Source of the DNA: Bacillota bacterium
Lineage (GTDB): Bacteria; Bacillota; UBA4882; UBA8346
DNA length: 64,000 nucleotides
Assembly: GCA_023429995.1 (NCBI GenBank)
Contig: JAEZCE010000034.1
Span: forward strand, 1 to 64,000
Direction of reading: 5' to 3'
Part shown: piece after piece, positions 26,178-34,168 of the stretch
Layout: every line of letters begins with the position of its first letter
How positions within the stretch are numbered: the first letter of the stretch is position 1
Program-made: the position numbers and the translations under genes
Notes under the pieces: model-generated
What the model saw: the letters and a program-made list of their open reading frames with translations, nothing else
Database searches by the model: none
What the model was told of the DNA's origin: nothing

Positions 26178-27539
26178 TTATAAATTTCCCGAGGTAACCA
26201 AGGATTTATTTTTCCATTTGCCTTGCCGATATCGTACGACACTTGCAACGGCTGTAATAAGCCAGGTCAATCCGGTGGTAGCCCAGACACTCCAAACTCC
26301 AATCGCCGGAATCAGTGCTAAAACACTTGAAAATCCAACCCTTCCGACGACTTCCACCATTCCGTTGATCATGGCGTAAAATGCATCTCCGGTACCGTTC
26401 AACAGTCCCCTGGTGATATAGATCATTCCCAGGGCAAAATACATGCAGCTGGTAATCTTGATTGCCTTAGCCCCAAGGGTTATTACGGCCCGATCCTCAA
26501 CAAATATGTTCATAATGGCATGCCCGCCGAGCTGGGCTGCGATCAGCGCCATCAGGCTAAAGACAGCTATGATTGAAATACTTTTATGATATCCCGTTTT
26601 CACCCGTTTCAGCTTATGAGCCCCCATATTCTGTCCTGCGAAGGTAGCCATGGCTGCGCCGAGGGAATTAAAGGGTTGCTGTATCAATTGTTCCACTCTG
26701 CTGGTTGCGGTGAAGGCTGCAACCGCGACTTCGCCAAAGCCGTTTACGACTCTCTGCAGCGCTACCAATGATAAGGCAATCATCGAGTTTTGCATGGCCA
26801 CGGGAATACCGATTTTGATACATTTAGTAATAATCGGCCAGCTTACTTCGGTGTGTTCTTTTTTTAATTGAAAATAGGGATTGGTTTTTATCGCAAAAAC
26901 AATACAGCCTAAAGCGGCGCTTCCTTGGGAAATTACCGTGGCCCAGGCTGTCCCGGCCACACCCCATCCAAACTTAAGGACAAATAATAAGTCCAACACC
27001 ACATTAACCACACAGGATAAAACCAAGAAAATCAGCGGCGTCCTGGAATCTCCCAACGCCCTGAGGATGGCGGCGACAGCATTATAAGCAGCTACAGCTA
27101 TCATGCCGCCCGCTACGATTCTTAAAAATGCGGTGGAATCAGCCAAAATTTCAGGAGGGGTGTTCATGGCCAGTAAAATCGGACGGGCCAGGCAAGAGGT
27201 TAATACACTCATAATGATTCCTGATACTGCTATAACATAGACGCTATTGGCAATTGCCCGTTTGACATCTTCATCCTTTTTCGCCCCAAAATACTGCGAA
27301 ATAATGATACTGATGCCGATGGACAATCCCAAACAGATGGAAAAACATAAAAAATTCAAGGAGTTGGTAGCGCCGACTGCTGCCAGCGCATTGGCGCCGA
27401 TAAATTTTCCTACCACAATGGAATCAATCAAGTTGTAGAATTGTTGGGATACATTGCCGATAAGCATGGGCAGAGAAAATTGGATCAGATGTTTAACTTC
27501 ATTTCCTTCCGTCATATCCTGGATGTAGTTGATTGACAT
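26178..27539 (-). CDS. MATE-family multidrug/Na+ antiporter
   Basis: A 453-residue protein with about 12 hydrophobic segments in two related halves, and family motifs QFSLPMLIGNVSQQFYNLIDSIVVGKFIGANALAAVGAT near the N-terminus and AAFTATSRVEQLIQQPFNSLGAAMATFAGQNMGA in the second half. Members export cationic drugs or metabolites in exchange for Na+ or H+. A 15-bp inverted repeat (27607-27650) upstream may be its operator. Confidence 0.9.
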   Translation of the reverse strand: MSINYIQDMTEGNEVKHLIQFSLPMLIGNVSQQFYNLIDSIVVGKFIGANALAAVGATNSLNFLCFSICLGLSIGISIIISQYFGAKKDEDVKRAIANSVYVIAVSGIIMSVLTSCLARPILLAMNTPPEILADSTAFLRIVAGGMIAVAAYNAVAAILRALGDSRTPLIFLVLSCVVNVVLDLLFVLKFGWGVAGTAWATVISQGSAALGCIVFAIKTNPYFQLKKEHTEVSWPIITKCIKIGIPVAMQNSMIALSLVALQRVVNGFGEVAVAAFTATSRVEQLIQQPFNSLGAAMATFAGQNMGAHKLKRVKTGYHKSISIIAVFSLMALIAAQLGGHAIMNIFVEDRAVITLGAKAIKITSCMYFALGMIYITRGLLNGTGDAFYAMINGMVEVVGRVGFSSVLALIPAIGVWSVWATTGLTWLITAVASVVRYRQGKWKNKSLVTSGNL

Positions 27540-27606
27540 AGTGTATCCTATTGTAGGGAGGCTGTTGAATAAAGTATGAAAAACAGCCGTCGATATCGTT
27601 TTTTTA

Positions 27607-27650
27607 TAATATAGCTATTATAGCAGTATATTTTAATAATAGCTATATTA
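27607..27650. promoter_or_regulatory. 15-bp inverted repeat upstream of the MATE gene
   Basis: The arms TATATAGCTATTAT-type (27607-27621) and its complement (27636-27650) are exact over 15 bases with a 14-base spacer. It lies about 70-110 bases before the minus-strand MATE start and is AT-rich. It fits a MarR/TetR-like operator or an intrinsic hairpin; no regulator gene is adjacent. Confidence 0.5.
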
Positions 27651-27655
27651 CTCTG

Positions 27656-27817
27656 ATGTTGATTACCGATAAGGATGGTAAAACCGGAGTGGCGATCATG
27701 GCCAATGGCAATAACGGGATGAGAGTGGCGGAGCAACTGGCCATCAAAATAGTCAATGCCTATTTTCTGGAATCAGGCCAGCGACTTGACAGGGAAACCT
27801 TTGATTTTTTCCTTTAG
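27656..27817 (+). pseudogene. C-terminal remnant of a serine hydrolase (class C beta-lactamase-like)
   Basis: An open stretch of 53 codons ends at TAG 27815. It includes DKDGKTGVAIMANGNNG followed by a helix-like tail MRVAEQLAIKIVNAYF, resembling the end of beta-lactamase-related serine hydrolases. No catalytic SxxK or YxN part is present and no start or ribosome site precedes it. Assignment by motif only. Confidence 0.45.
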
Positions 27818-27849
27818 GCAAGCTGGATACAATGTAAGAAAAAAAAGAA

Positions 27850-27901
27850 TTGACAATTATTGATTACGAGTGTAATATTTAAATCGAATTACAATTGTAA
27901 T
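27850..27901 (+). promoter_or_regulatory. Sigma-A promoter with two BlaI/MecI-type operators
   Basis: TTGACA (27850-27855), 17-bp spacer, TAATAT (27873-27878). ATTACGAGTGTAAT (27863-27876) overlaps the -10 and ATTACAATTGTAAT (27888-27901), a perfect palindrome, covers the start region; centres are 25 bp apart. The TACA-N2-TGTA core is that of BlaI/MecI penicillinase repressors. The next gene is a beta-lactamase, which supports the reading. No blaI/blaR1 is in the window. Confidence 0.75.
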
Positions 27902-27954
27902 CAATAATTCCCTTTCCCCTTTGGGCCCAAAGGGGAAACAAAAGGAGTACCAGA

Positions 27955-28701
27955 ATGAAGAAATATTTATTCATCGGAATGCTTTGTTTCCTGTGCGGGT
28001 TGACGGTTTATGCGGATAGTAGCACCCGTAAGGTCGAACTAACCAAAATCAACCCTCGGATTTGGGTCCATACAAGCTATTTTAGTTTTGCGGGCAACCT
28101 AACACCTTCCTATGGATTGTTGGCAATAACCAATGAGGGGATTGTTTTGGTGGATACTCCCTGGACCAATGAGCAGACCCAAGAGCTACTCAAGATGGTG
28201 AAAGACAAATTTAATCAATCGATTCATTTGGCTATTTTTACTCATTGGCACGGAGATCGGATCGGCGGTATTGATACATTGATCGCTGAACATATTGAGA
28301 CGGCCAGTACGGCTTTTACCGCCGAATTGGCGGTGAAAGCGGGCTTTCAAAAACCCCAGAGGATGATTAATCCTAAAGTTGAAGCTTTCAGTGTGGGGGA
28401 TCTGACGTTTGAAACCTATTTTCCCGGCCCGGGCCATACCATGGACAATATTGTAGTTTATTTTCCCAAAACCAGAGTGTTATATGGCGGTTGTTTGGTG
28501 AAACCGATGAATATGACGAATTTAGGAAATACAGCTGACGGTGATGTCACCCAATACCCCAATACCATACGTGAAGTGATGAAACGTTACCCGAAAGCCA
28601 AGATAGTAATCGCCAATCACGGTACGAGCCCCTGGGGTGATTTTGGACTTCTTCAGCATACATTAGAGCTGGCGGAAAAACAAGCGGCGCAATCCCGCTA
28701 A
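27955..28701 (+). CDS. bla: Subclass B1 metallo-beta-lactamase
   Basis: A 248-residue secreted zinc enzyme with a signal peptide ending near TVYA-DS (no lipobox). The complete B1 ligand set is present: THWHGDR (H97, H99, D101), GPGHTMDN (H161), YGGCLVK (C180) and ANHGT (H222), plus the substrate-positioning Asn in LGNTADG (N192). The layout closely follows Bacillus cereus BcII, including the segment GGCLVK. It should hydrolyse penicillins, cephalosporins and perhaps carbapenems; activity is inferred. Good ribosome site AAAGGAG. Behind BlaI-like operators. Confidence 0.9.
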   Translation: MKKYLFIGMLCFLCGLTVYADSSTRKVELTKINPRIWVHTSYFSFAGNLTPSYGLLAITNEGIVLVDTPWTNEQTQELLKMVKDKFNQSIHLAIFTHWHGDRIGGIDTLIAEHIETASTAFTAELAVKAGFQKPQRMINPKVEAFSVGDLTFETYFPGPGHTMDNIVVYFPKTRVLYGGCLVKPMNMTNLGNTADGDVTQYPNTIREVMKRYPKAKIVIANHGTSPWGDFGLLQHTLELAEKQAAQSR

Positions 28702-28706
28702 AAGTT

Positions 28707-28740
28707 ATGGCGGCTTCTTGTGGCGAAGCCGTCATATTTT
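28707..28740 (+). terminator. Terminator after bla
   Basis: Stem ATGGCGGCTTC (28707-28717) pairs with GAAGCCGTCAT (28725-28735, one G-T), followed by ATTTTG. It ends the bla transcript. Confidence 0.75.
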
Positions 28741-28789
28741 GTAATCTGATTATAAAGATTAGACAGCTTAATTTTTGAGTTAGAACTCT

Positions 28790-28964
28790 CTCGCACCTTC
28801 AAATTGAAGGCGAGCTCTCCCCGTTTCGGGGAGAGTAACCATTATGCTCCGAAGCTATGTTGGGGGATAAACCTGAAAGTACTCGAAAGAGTCCAAAATA
28901 GGCCATAAAGCATTAGCCTGTCTCCTCTCCGTTACGGCCAAACAGGCCGTTCCGGGGAGGAGAC
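28790..28964. repeat. Cluster of GC-rich hairpins in intergenic DNA
   Basis: Three hairpins stand in AT-rich surroundings. They are 28790-28814 (CTCG and CCTTCAA pairing with TTGAAGG and CGAG), 28815-28835 (CTCTCCCCG-TTT-CGGGGAGAG, perfect) and 28920-28964 (20-base arms around AAACA, with three mismatches). No gene is present. The look is that of REP/MITE-like palindromic elements; copy number elsewhere in the genome is unknown. Confidence 0.6.
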
Positions 28965-29433
28965 AAAGAGGTGGGGTCTCAAGCGACGCATGGCAAAAGG
29001 ATTTTATTACTTTGCTGAATCATCTTTATAATCAGTTTTGTAATATAAGACAAGACATTGCCTAAAAGCCAATGTGTGGCCAAGCTGGAACAACAGAAGG
29101 AATTAGAGATTGTTTAAATTTATTTAATAAATTATTAAGAAAATTTTAACTGCATATTGATTTTGTGGTTATTAAATATTATAATGAAATTGTCAATGGA
29201 AATAATTTTAAGTGATTACATTTTTTGGTTATTCCTGCTATCGTTATAGCTTCGGTCTTTGATGTAAAAAAGCCTCAGTTTTCAATCCGTTATTTATCCT
29301 TCAAACAGTAGATTATATCGAATCACACATCCTAAAGACAATTTCTCAAGCATAACTTGAACCGGATACAACCATGGAAGACAAAGTTAATCCAAAATAA
29401 GGGGTTACTTTGAGAGAAAGCATTCTTAATAAA

Positions 29434-29451
29434 ATAACAAACGTTTGTTAT
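29434..29451. promoter_or_regulatory. Palindromic operator, copy 1
   Basis: ATAACAAACGTTTGTTAT is a perfect 18-bp palindrome with a central CG, typical of LacI-family operators. A copy with one mismatch lies 196 bp downstream. Both precede the xylanase gene; the regulator is not in the window, unless one of the window's LacI/AraC proteins acts here. Confidence 0.6.
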
Positions 29452-29629
29452 ATTCCTTGAACCGGAACGATTAAAAATTTTTTTCATTTTCGGGGTTTGG
29501 CTTGAAAAAAGTCGACGCCGAATATGTCGCTACCGGGTTTTACGGTAATTTCATTTAAGATGGGCACTTCGGTTATAATCACTGCTTTTTTGGCGATGGA
29601 CTATTTCACTCGTAAAAATTTTAGTTAAA

Positions 29630-29647
29630 ATAACAAACGTTTGTGAT
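29630..29647. promoter_or_regulatory. Palindromic operator, copy 2
   Basis: ATAACAAACGTTTGTGAT, 17 of 18 identical to copy 1, about 150 bases before the xylanase start. The pair suggests DNA looping or cooperative repression of plant-wall enzyme expression. Confidence 0.6.
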
Positions 29648-29789
29648 AATTCACTTTCCGGAACGGTCCGGAAAAGGAGGTGATGTGGGCCAATTCAAAA
29701 GGAATAGGGTTAATAAAGATTTTTCGACCAAGAAAATGCTGAAACAAGGACATTAGACATTAGCGAAAAAGCGAAAAGGAGAGAGAGTA

Positions 29790-31805
29790 ATGGTAAGAAA
29801 AAATTGGATTAAAATTTTGGTCATTCTGATGCTGGTTACATTTGCATTCGTAAATGTGTACGCAGCAACAATTACCACCAATCAAACCGGCACGGATGGC
29901 TTATGGTATTCATTTTGGACCGATGGCGGCGGGTCGGTAGCCATGAATTTGAATGGTAATGGCAGTTACAGTGTAAACTGGACCAATTGCGGAAATTTTG
30001 TTTGCGGCAAAGGCTGGAACACCGGAGCCGCTAGAACTATTTCTTATTCGGGAAGCTTCAATGGTGGCAGCAATGGATATTTGGCTGTCTATGGATGGAC
30101 GACAGACCCACTCGTAGAATATTATGTCGTCGAAAACTATGGCAGCTGGACGCCTCCCGGAGCAACATCCCAAGGTACTATAACCAGTGATGGCGGCACA
30201 TATAACTTATACCGGACTCAGCGGGTCAACCAACCTTCCATTATAGGAACTGCAACTTTTTACCAGTACTGGAGTGTCCGGACCTCGAAGAGATCCAGTG
30301 GAACCGTAACGATGAGTAATCATTTTAACGCATGGGCCAGTAAAGGATGGAATCTGGGGACCCATAATTACCAGATAGTCGCGACCGAAGGGTATCAAAG
30401 TAGCGGGAGCTCAAATATAACAGTAAGCGAAGGCGGCAGCTCGGGTGGAGATAACCCTCCCGCTAGCGGGTCCAGCGGTGAATGCGAGAATATGTCCTTG
30501 AGCGGTCAATACGCTGCTAAAATTAGTACTCCCTTTACCGGCGTGGCTCTTTATGCCAATAATGACTCCGCATCAGCAACTTATACGTTCAACGGCAGTT
30601 CCAGTATGACTCTTTACGGAGCGAGCAATAATTCCAGTACCGCCCAAGTATCTTTGTATATTGGTAGCAACAAAGTGGGTACTTTTTCTTTCACCGGAAC
30701 ATCGGAGACCTCTTCCACAGTAAGTTTCAACGCCAGCGGTTCACAGACCTTCAAGTTTGTGGTGGAAAACGACACCGGAGCTTGGGATGCCTATATTGAT
30801 CGTTACACCATAAGCGGTGGAGGCGTTAACCCGACCTCAACTCCGACTCCGACGGCTGGCGCCGGCACGACCATTCAATGTGAGAGCATGACCAAGAGCG
30901 GTCAATACGGCGGGAATATCAGCAGTCCTTTTAGCGGAGTTGCGCTCTATGCCAACAATGACGCTATTTCGACAACCGGCACGTTCAATGGTAGCGCCGG
31001 CATTACCTGTTACGGAGCGAGCAATAATTCCAACACCGCCCAAGTTTCCTTATATATCGGAAGCAACAAAGTAGGCGCATTCTATTTCGCCGGTACCAAT
31101 GAAACTGCTTCCACGTTAAGTTTCAACGCCAGCGGTTCACAAACGGTCAGGCTTGTTGTTGAAAGCGATACCGGCACTTGGGATGCGTATCTTGATTATA
31201 TCATCCTGAATGGCGGCGGAGGGGGCACAACTCCGACCCCGACTCCGGGCGGCGGCAGCAGTGGTAACGTCTACCTTTCATTTGATGATGGACCAAGCAA
31301 TAGCAACTCCCAAACGTTGATCAACACGCTTAAAAGCAATGGTTGTAACGGGGCGACTTTTTTTGTCGTTGGTCAAAATATCGCCAGTAACCAGACGGGA
31401 TGGAATGCCTACAAAGCCTCGGGCTTTAGCATCCAGAACCATAGCCAAACGCACCAGCATATGACCAGCTGGAGTTATCAGCAAGTGTATAATGACCTCA
31501 ATCAATGTAACCAGGCCATCCAGAACGGGGGAGCACCCAAACCCACGAGGATAAGGCTTCCCTATCTTGAGAGCAACTCGACTATTCAGTCAGCCTGTTC
31601 AGCGCTGGGTCTGACGATTGTCAGTCCCACCGTCGACTCCCAGGACTGGAACAGCGCCAGCTCTGCGCAGATCATCGCTAACTGCAACAATTTGCAGGCC
31701 GGCGGTAACCCTTTGATGCACGATTGGCCCGCAAATACTATCGCGGCATTACCCACAATCATTCAGAACCTTAAGAACCGCGGCCTCGGTTTCGTACAAT
31801 ATTAA
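29790..31805 (+). CDS. Secreted bifunctional GH11 xylanase - CBM36-like x2 - CE4 acetylxylan esterase
   Basis: A 671-residue modular enzyme. Signal peptide residues 1-25. The GH11 xylanase domain is about 26-212, with nucleophile E110 in LVEYYVVENYG and acid/base E200 in VATEGYQSSG. Two near-identical CBM36-like xylan-binding modules (about 231-343 and 361-473) each have YANND and WDAY motifs for calcium/sugar binding. They are joined by PTSTPTPT-type linkers. The CE4 NodB-type deacetylase domain (about 491-671) has SFDDGPS (D498, D499) and NHSQTHQH (H550, H554). The arrangement resembles clostridial xylanase-deacetylases. No dockerin, so a free extracellular enzyme. GGAGAGAG site upstream. 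Confidence 0.9.
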   Translation: MVRKNWIKILVILMLVTFAFVNVYAATITTNQTGTDGLWYSFWTDGGGSVAMNLNGNGSYSVNWTNCGNFVCGKGWNTGAARTISYSGSFNGGSNGYLAVYGWTTDPLVEYYVVENYGSWTPPGATSQGTITSDGGTYNLYRTQRVNQPSIIGTATFYQYWSVRTSKRSSGTVTMSNHFNAWASKGWNLGTHNYQIVATEGYQSSGSSNITVSEGGSSGGDNPPASGSSGECENMSLSGQYAAKISTPFTGVALYANNDSASATYTFNGSSSMTLYGASNNSSTAQVSLYIGSNKVGTFSFTGTSETSSTVSFNASGSQTFKFVVENDTGAWDAYIDRYTISGGGVNPTSTPTPTAGAGTTIQCESMTKSGQYGGNISSPFSGVALYANNDAISTTGTFNGSAGITCYGASNNSNTAQVSLYIGSNKVGAFYFAGTNETASTLSFNASGSQTVRLVVESDTGTWDAYLDYIILNGGGGGTTPTPTPGGGSSGNVYLSFDDGPSNSNSQTLINTLKSNGCNGATFFVVGQNIASNQTGWNAYKASGFSIQNHSQTHQHMTSWSYQQVYNDLNQCNQAIQNGGAPKPTRIRLPYLESNSTIQSACSALGLTIVSPTVDSQDWNSASSAQIIANCNNLQAGGNPLMHDWPANTIAALPTIIQNLKNRGLGFVQY

Positions 31806-32052
31806 AACTGGGGGTACGATGAACGGTCTGGCAAAAGGGTTATAATTGACCGGGATATACAATGTATTGGCAAGAAATCGCAAATTAAATCAATATATTG
31901 TATATCTCATCCTTTTAAAATATTTTGCAACAGACCCTTTTGAAATCGGATGCATAGCTAAGCCGGCAGGAATTTGGTTTAGCGACAATCTGGGATAGGT
32001 AATCTGGAAATGAAAAAAATTCCCATAAACGCTGGAAACAAGGGGAAAAAAC

Positions 32053-34002
32053 ATGAAAAAGATTAACCGCTCTCCATTGTTGGTGTCTTTTCTATTGTTC
32101 GCGTCTTTTGTATCGTTATTTTTTATTTCTCTAAAATCACTATCTGCACAATGGGTACAAACCAATGGACCTTGTGGCGGCTACATCCATTGCTTTGCAA
32201 TCGAGGGAAAGAATATTTTTGCCGGAACCGAAGGCGGGGGGATTTTTCTTTCCACCAACGATGGAGCTAGCTGGAGTGAGGTCAATTCGGGTTTGACAAG
32301 CAAAAATGTCTATTCCCTTGCTGTCGGCGGTAGCGCACGTGGAAATAATATTTTTGCCGGAACCAGCGGCGGTGTTTTTTTCTCCTCCAACCATGGCGCA
32401 AGTTGGAAGTTGCTCGATTCATCATTGACCCATACGTTTGTTTATTCCCTGGCCGTAAGTGGCAGCCCCCGCCAACCCATTATTTTCGCCGGAACCGGCA
32501 ACGGGGTTTTTCTTATTACCAAGCATGGCGCAAATTGGAGTACATTCAATCTGGGTTTGAGATCCATTCATGTTAATTCAATGGCTTTAAACGGCGACGC
32601 CCTTGCGGAAAATATTTTTGCCGGAACGGAGGACTGCGGGGTTCTTCTTTCCACCGACAAAGGGAAAAGTTGGAATCCGGTTAACGCAGGTCTGACAAAC
32701 AAAGTAATTAATTCCCTGGTCATAAGTGGAAAGGTAATCTTTGCCGGAACTTATGGCGGCGGCGTTTTTCTTTCGGTCAACAATGGAAAGAACTGGAATG
32801 CAGTTAACAGTGGTTTGACAGATAAACATGTATACTCGCTTGCCGTTAGTGGTGGCGCCTCTGGGCAAAATATCTTCGCCGGAACCGGCGGCGGCGTTTT
32901 TCTTTCCACCAACAATGGTATTAGCTGGAGGAAGGTCAATTCGGGTCTGACCAATACTTATGTCTACTCGCTTGCCGTCAGTGGCGGCGCGCGTGGACGA
33001 AGTATCTTCGCCGGAACTAATGGTGGGGGTGTTTTTCTTTCCACCAATAATGGTACAAACTGGAAGAAGGTCAATTCCGGTTTGATGAATACGCATGTCG
33101 GATCTCTTGCCGGCAGCGGTCCATACATTTTTGCCGGAACGAATGGCGCGGGCATATTTCTTTCCGACAATAGCGGTAAGACTTGGAAAGAGATTGATTC
33201 AGGTTTAACTAACCCTTATGTATTCTCACTTGCCGTCCGTGGCGATGCGCGTGGGCGAAATATCTTCGCCGGAACCAATGGCGGAGGGATTTTTCTTTCC
33301 AGCGACAATGGCGCAAGATGGAGAAAGGTCAATTCAGGTTTGACAAACCACTATGTTTACTCCCTGGTTGTCCACGGAAAGGATATCTTTGCCGGAACTT
33401 TCGGGGGGGGTATTTTCCGTTCTGCCAATACCGGCACAAGTTGGCTCCCGGTTAATTCAGGCCTGACCAACTTTCATATCGGCTCTCTTGTCGTGAGCGG
33501 TAAAAATATCTTTGCCGGAACTTTTGGCGGCGGCGTTTTCCTTTCCACCAACAACGGAACAAGCTGGAGCGCAGTTAATTCAGGATTGACAAACCCTCAA
33601 GTATTCTCTCTTGCTGTGAAGGGAAAAAGTATCTTTGCCGCAACGCCTGGCGACGGTGTTTTTGTCTCTACCAACAATGGCGCAAGCTGGAGTCCGGTTA
33701 ATTCAGGTCTGACAAACGCAGCAATCAATTCCCTCGGCATGGATGGAACAACAATTTTTGCCGGAACCTATGGCGGCGGCGTTTTTATTTCCGCTGATAA
33801 TGGCATAAGCTGGAGCGCAGCTAACACGGGATTATCCAATATTGATGTCTATTCTTTCGTCACCGGCGGTAGTGACCGGACTCGGGCGCGCGCGCCCGAG
33901 TCCGAGCAAAATATTTTTGCGGGAACCAACGGCAGGGGGGTTTGGAAACGATCACCGATAAGCAATGGTGAGAAAATCCTTCATGATTTATTCCCTTTAT
34001 AA
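32053..34002 (+). CDS. Secreted Asp-box/BNR repeat beta-propeller protein
   Basis: A 649-residue protein with a signal peptide (ends near SLSAQ) and about 14 repeats of roughly 40 residues: FAGT-x-GGGVFLS-x-NNG-x-SW-x-VNSGLTN-x-x-VYSLAV. Each holds an Asp-box (S-x-NNG-x-SW). The fold should be one or two beta-propellers, as in sortilin-like, YCF48-like and GH74 proteins; catalytic residues of sialidases or xyloglucanases cannot be pointed out. Strong DNA similarity among repeats indicates recent internal duplication. Near the C-terminus an 11-residue stretch RTRARAPESEQ interrupts the repeat and is encoded by a 28-bp palindrome. Confidence 0.75.
   Translation: MKKINRSPLLVSFLLFASFVSLFFISLKSLSAQWVQTNGPCGGYIHCFAIEGKNIFAGTEGGGIFLSTNDGASWSEVNSGLTSKNVYSLAVGGSARGNNIFAGTSGGVFFSSNHGASWKLLDSSLTHTFVYSLAVSGSPRQPIIFAGTGNGVFLITKHGANWSTFNLGLRSIHVNSMALNGDALAENIFAGTEDCGVLLSTDKGKSWNPVNAGLTNKVINSLVISGKVIFAGTYGGGVFLSVNNGKNWNAVNSGLTDKHVYSLAVSGGASGQNIFAGTGGGVFLSTNNGISWRKVNSGLTNTYVYSLAVSGGARGRSIFAGTNGGGVFLSTNNGTNWKKVNSGLMNTHVGSLAGSGPYIFAGTNGAGIFLSDNSGKTWKEIDSGLTNPYVFSLAVRGDARGRNIFAGTNGGGIFLSSDNGARWRKVNSGLTNHYVYSLVVHGKDIFAGTFGGGIFRSANTGTSWLPVNSGLTNFHIGSLVVSGKNIFAGTFGGGVFLSTNNGTSWSAVNSGLTNPQVFSLAVKGKSIFAATPGDGVFVSTNNGASWSPVNSGLTNAAINSLGMDGTTIFAGTYGGGVFISADNGISWSAANTGLSNIDVYSFVTGGSDRTRARAPESEQNIFAGTNGRGVWKRSPISNGEKILHDLFPL
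33877..33904. repeat. 28-bp perfect GC-rich palindrome inside the Asp-box gene
   Basis: The 14-base arm CGGACTCGGGCGCG is followed directly by its exact complement. It is in frame and codes for an extra Arg/Ala/Pro-rich stretch absent from the other repeats. Base composition is far more GC-rich than the flanks, suggesting insertion of a palindromic element. Confidence 0.8.
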
Positions 34003-34168
34003 AAATATTCAAAATAACTTCTATCCACCAATTTTTTGGTTTTCAAGGTGCAAAAGTTGAGATATTGATTTTATAGCTTATGGATTGACAAATTATCGTT
34101 GAAACATTATGATTAGAATCAATAGTAAATTAATATGAATAGTAATAATAAGAAATGGTGAAGCCCAA

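Larger units (their letters stand above)
28965..29789. other. AT-rich intergenic region upstream of the xylanase gene
   Basis: About 820 bases without a supported gene. It holds a 20-bp motif at 29011-29030 that recurs at 48717-48736 (19 of 20 matching), two copies of a palindromic operator (29434 and 29630), and a near-perfect ribosome site AAGGAGGTGAT (29674-29684). A GTG (29685) opens a 23-codon frame after that site, possibly a leader peptide. No RNA gene recognised. Confidence 0.5.

Noticed and set aside
25888..26379. Open frames across the 63-bp repeat on both strands (Arg/Leu-rich repeat protein)
   Set aside because: They arise because the repeat length is a multiple of three; no ribosome site, and the plus-strand frame runs into the antisense of the MATE gene.
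32587..33096. Minus-strand repetitive frame opposite the Asp-box gene
   Set aside because: Mirrors the DNA repeats of the true gene; no signal for translation.
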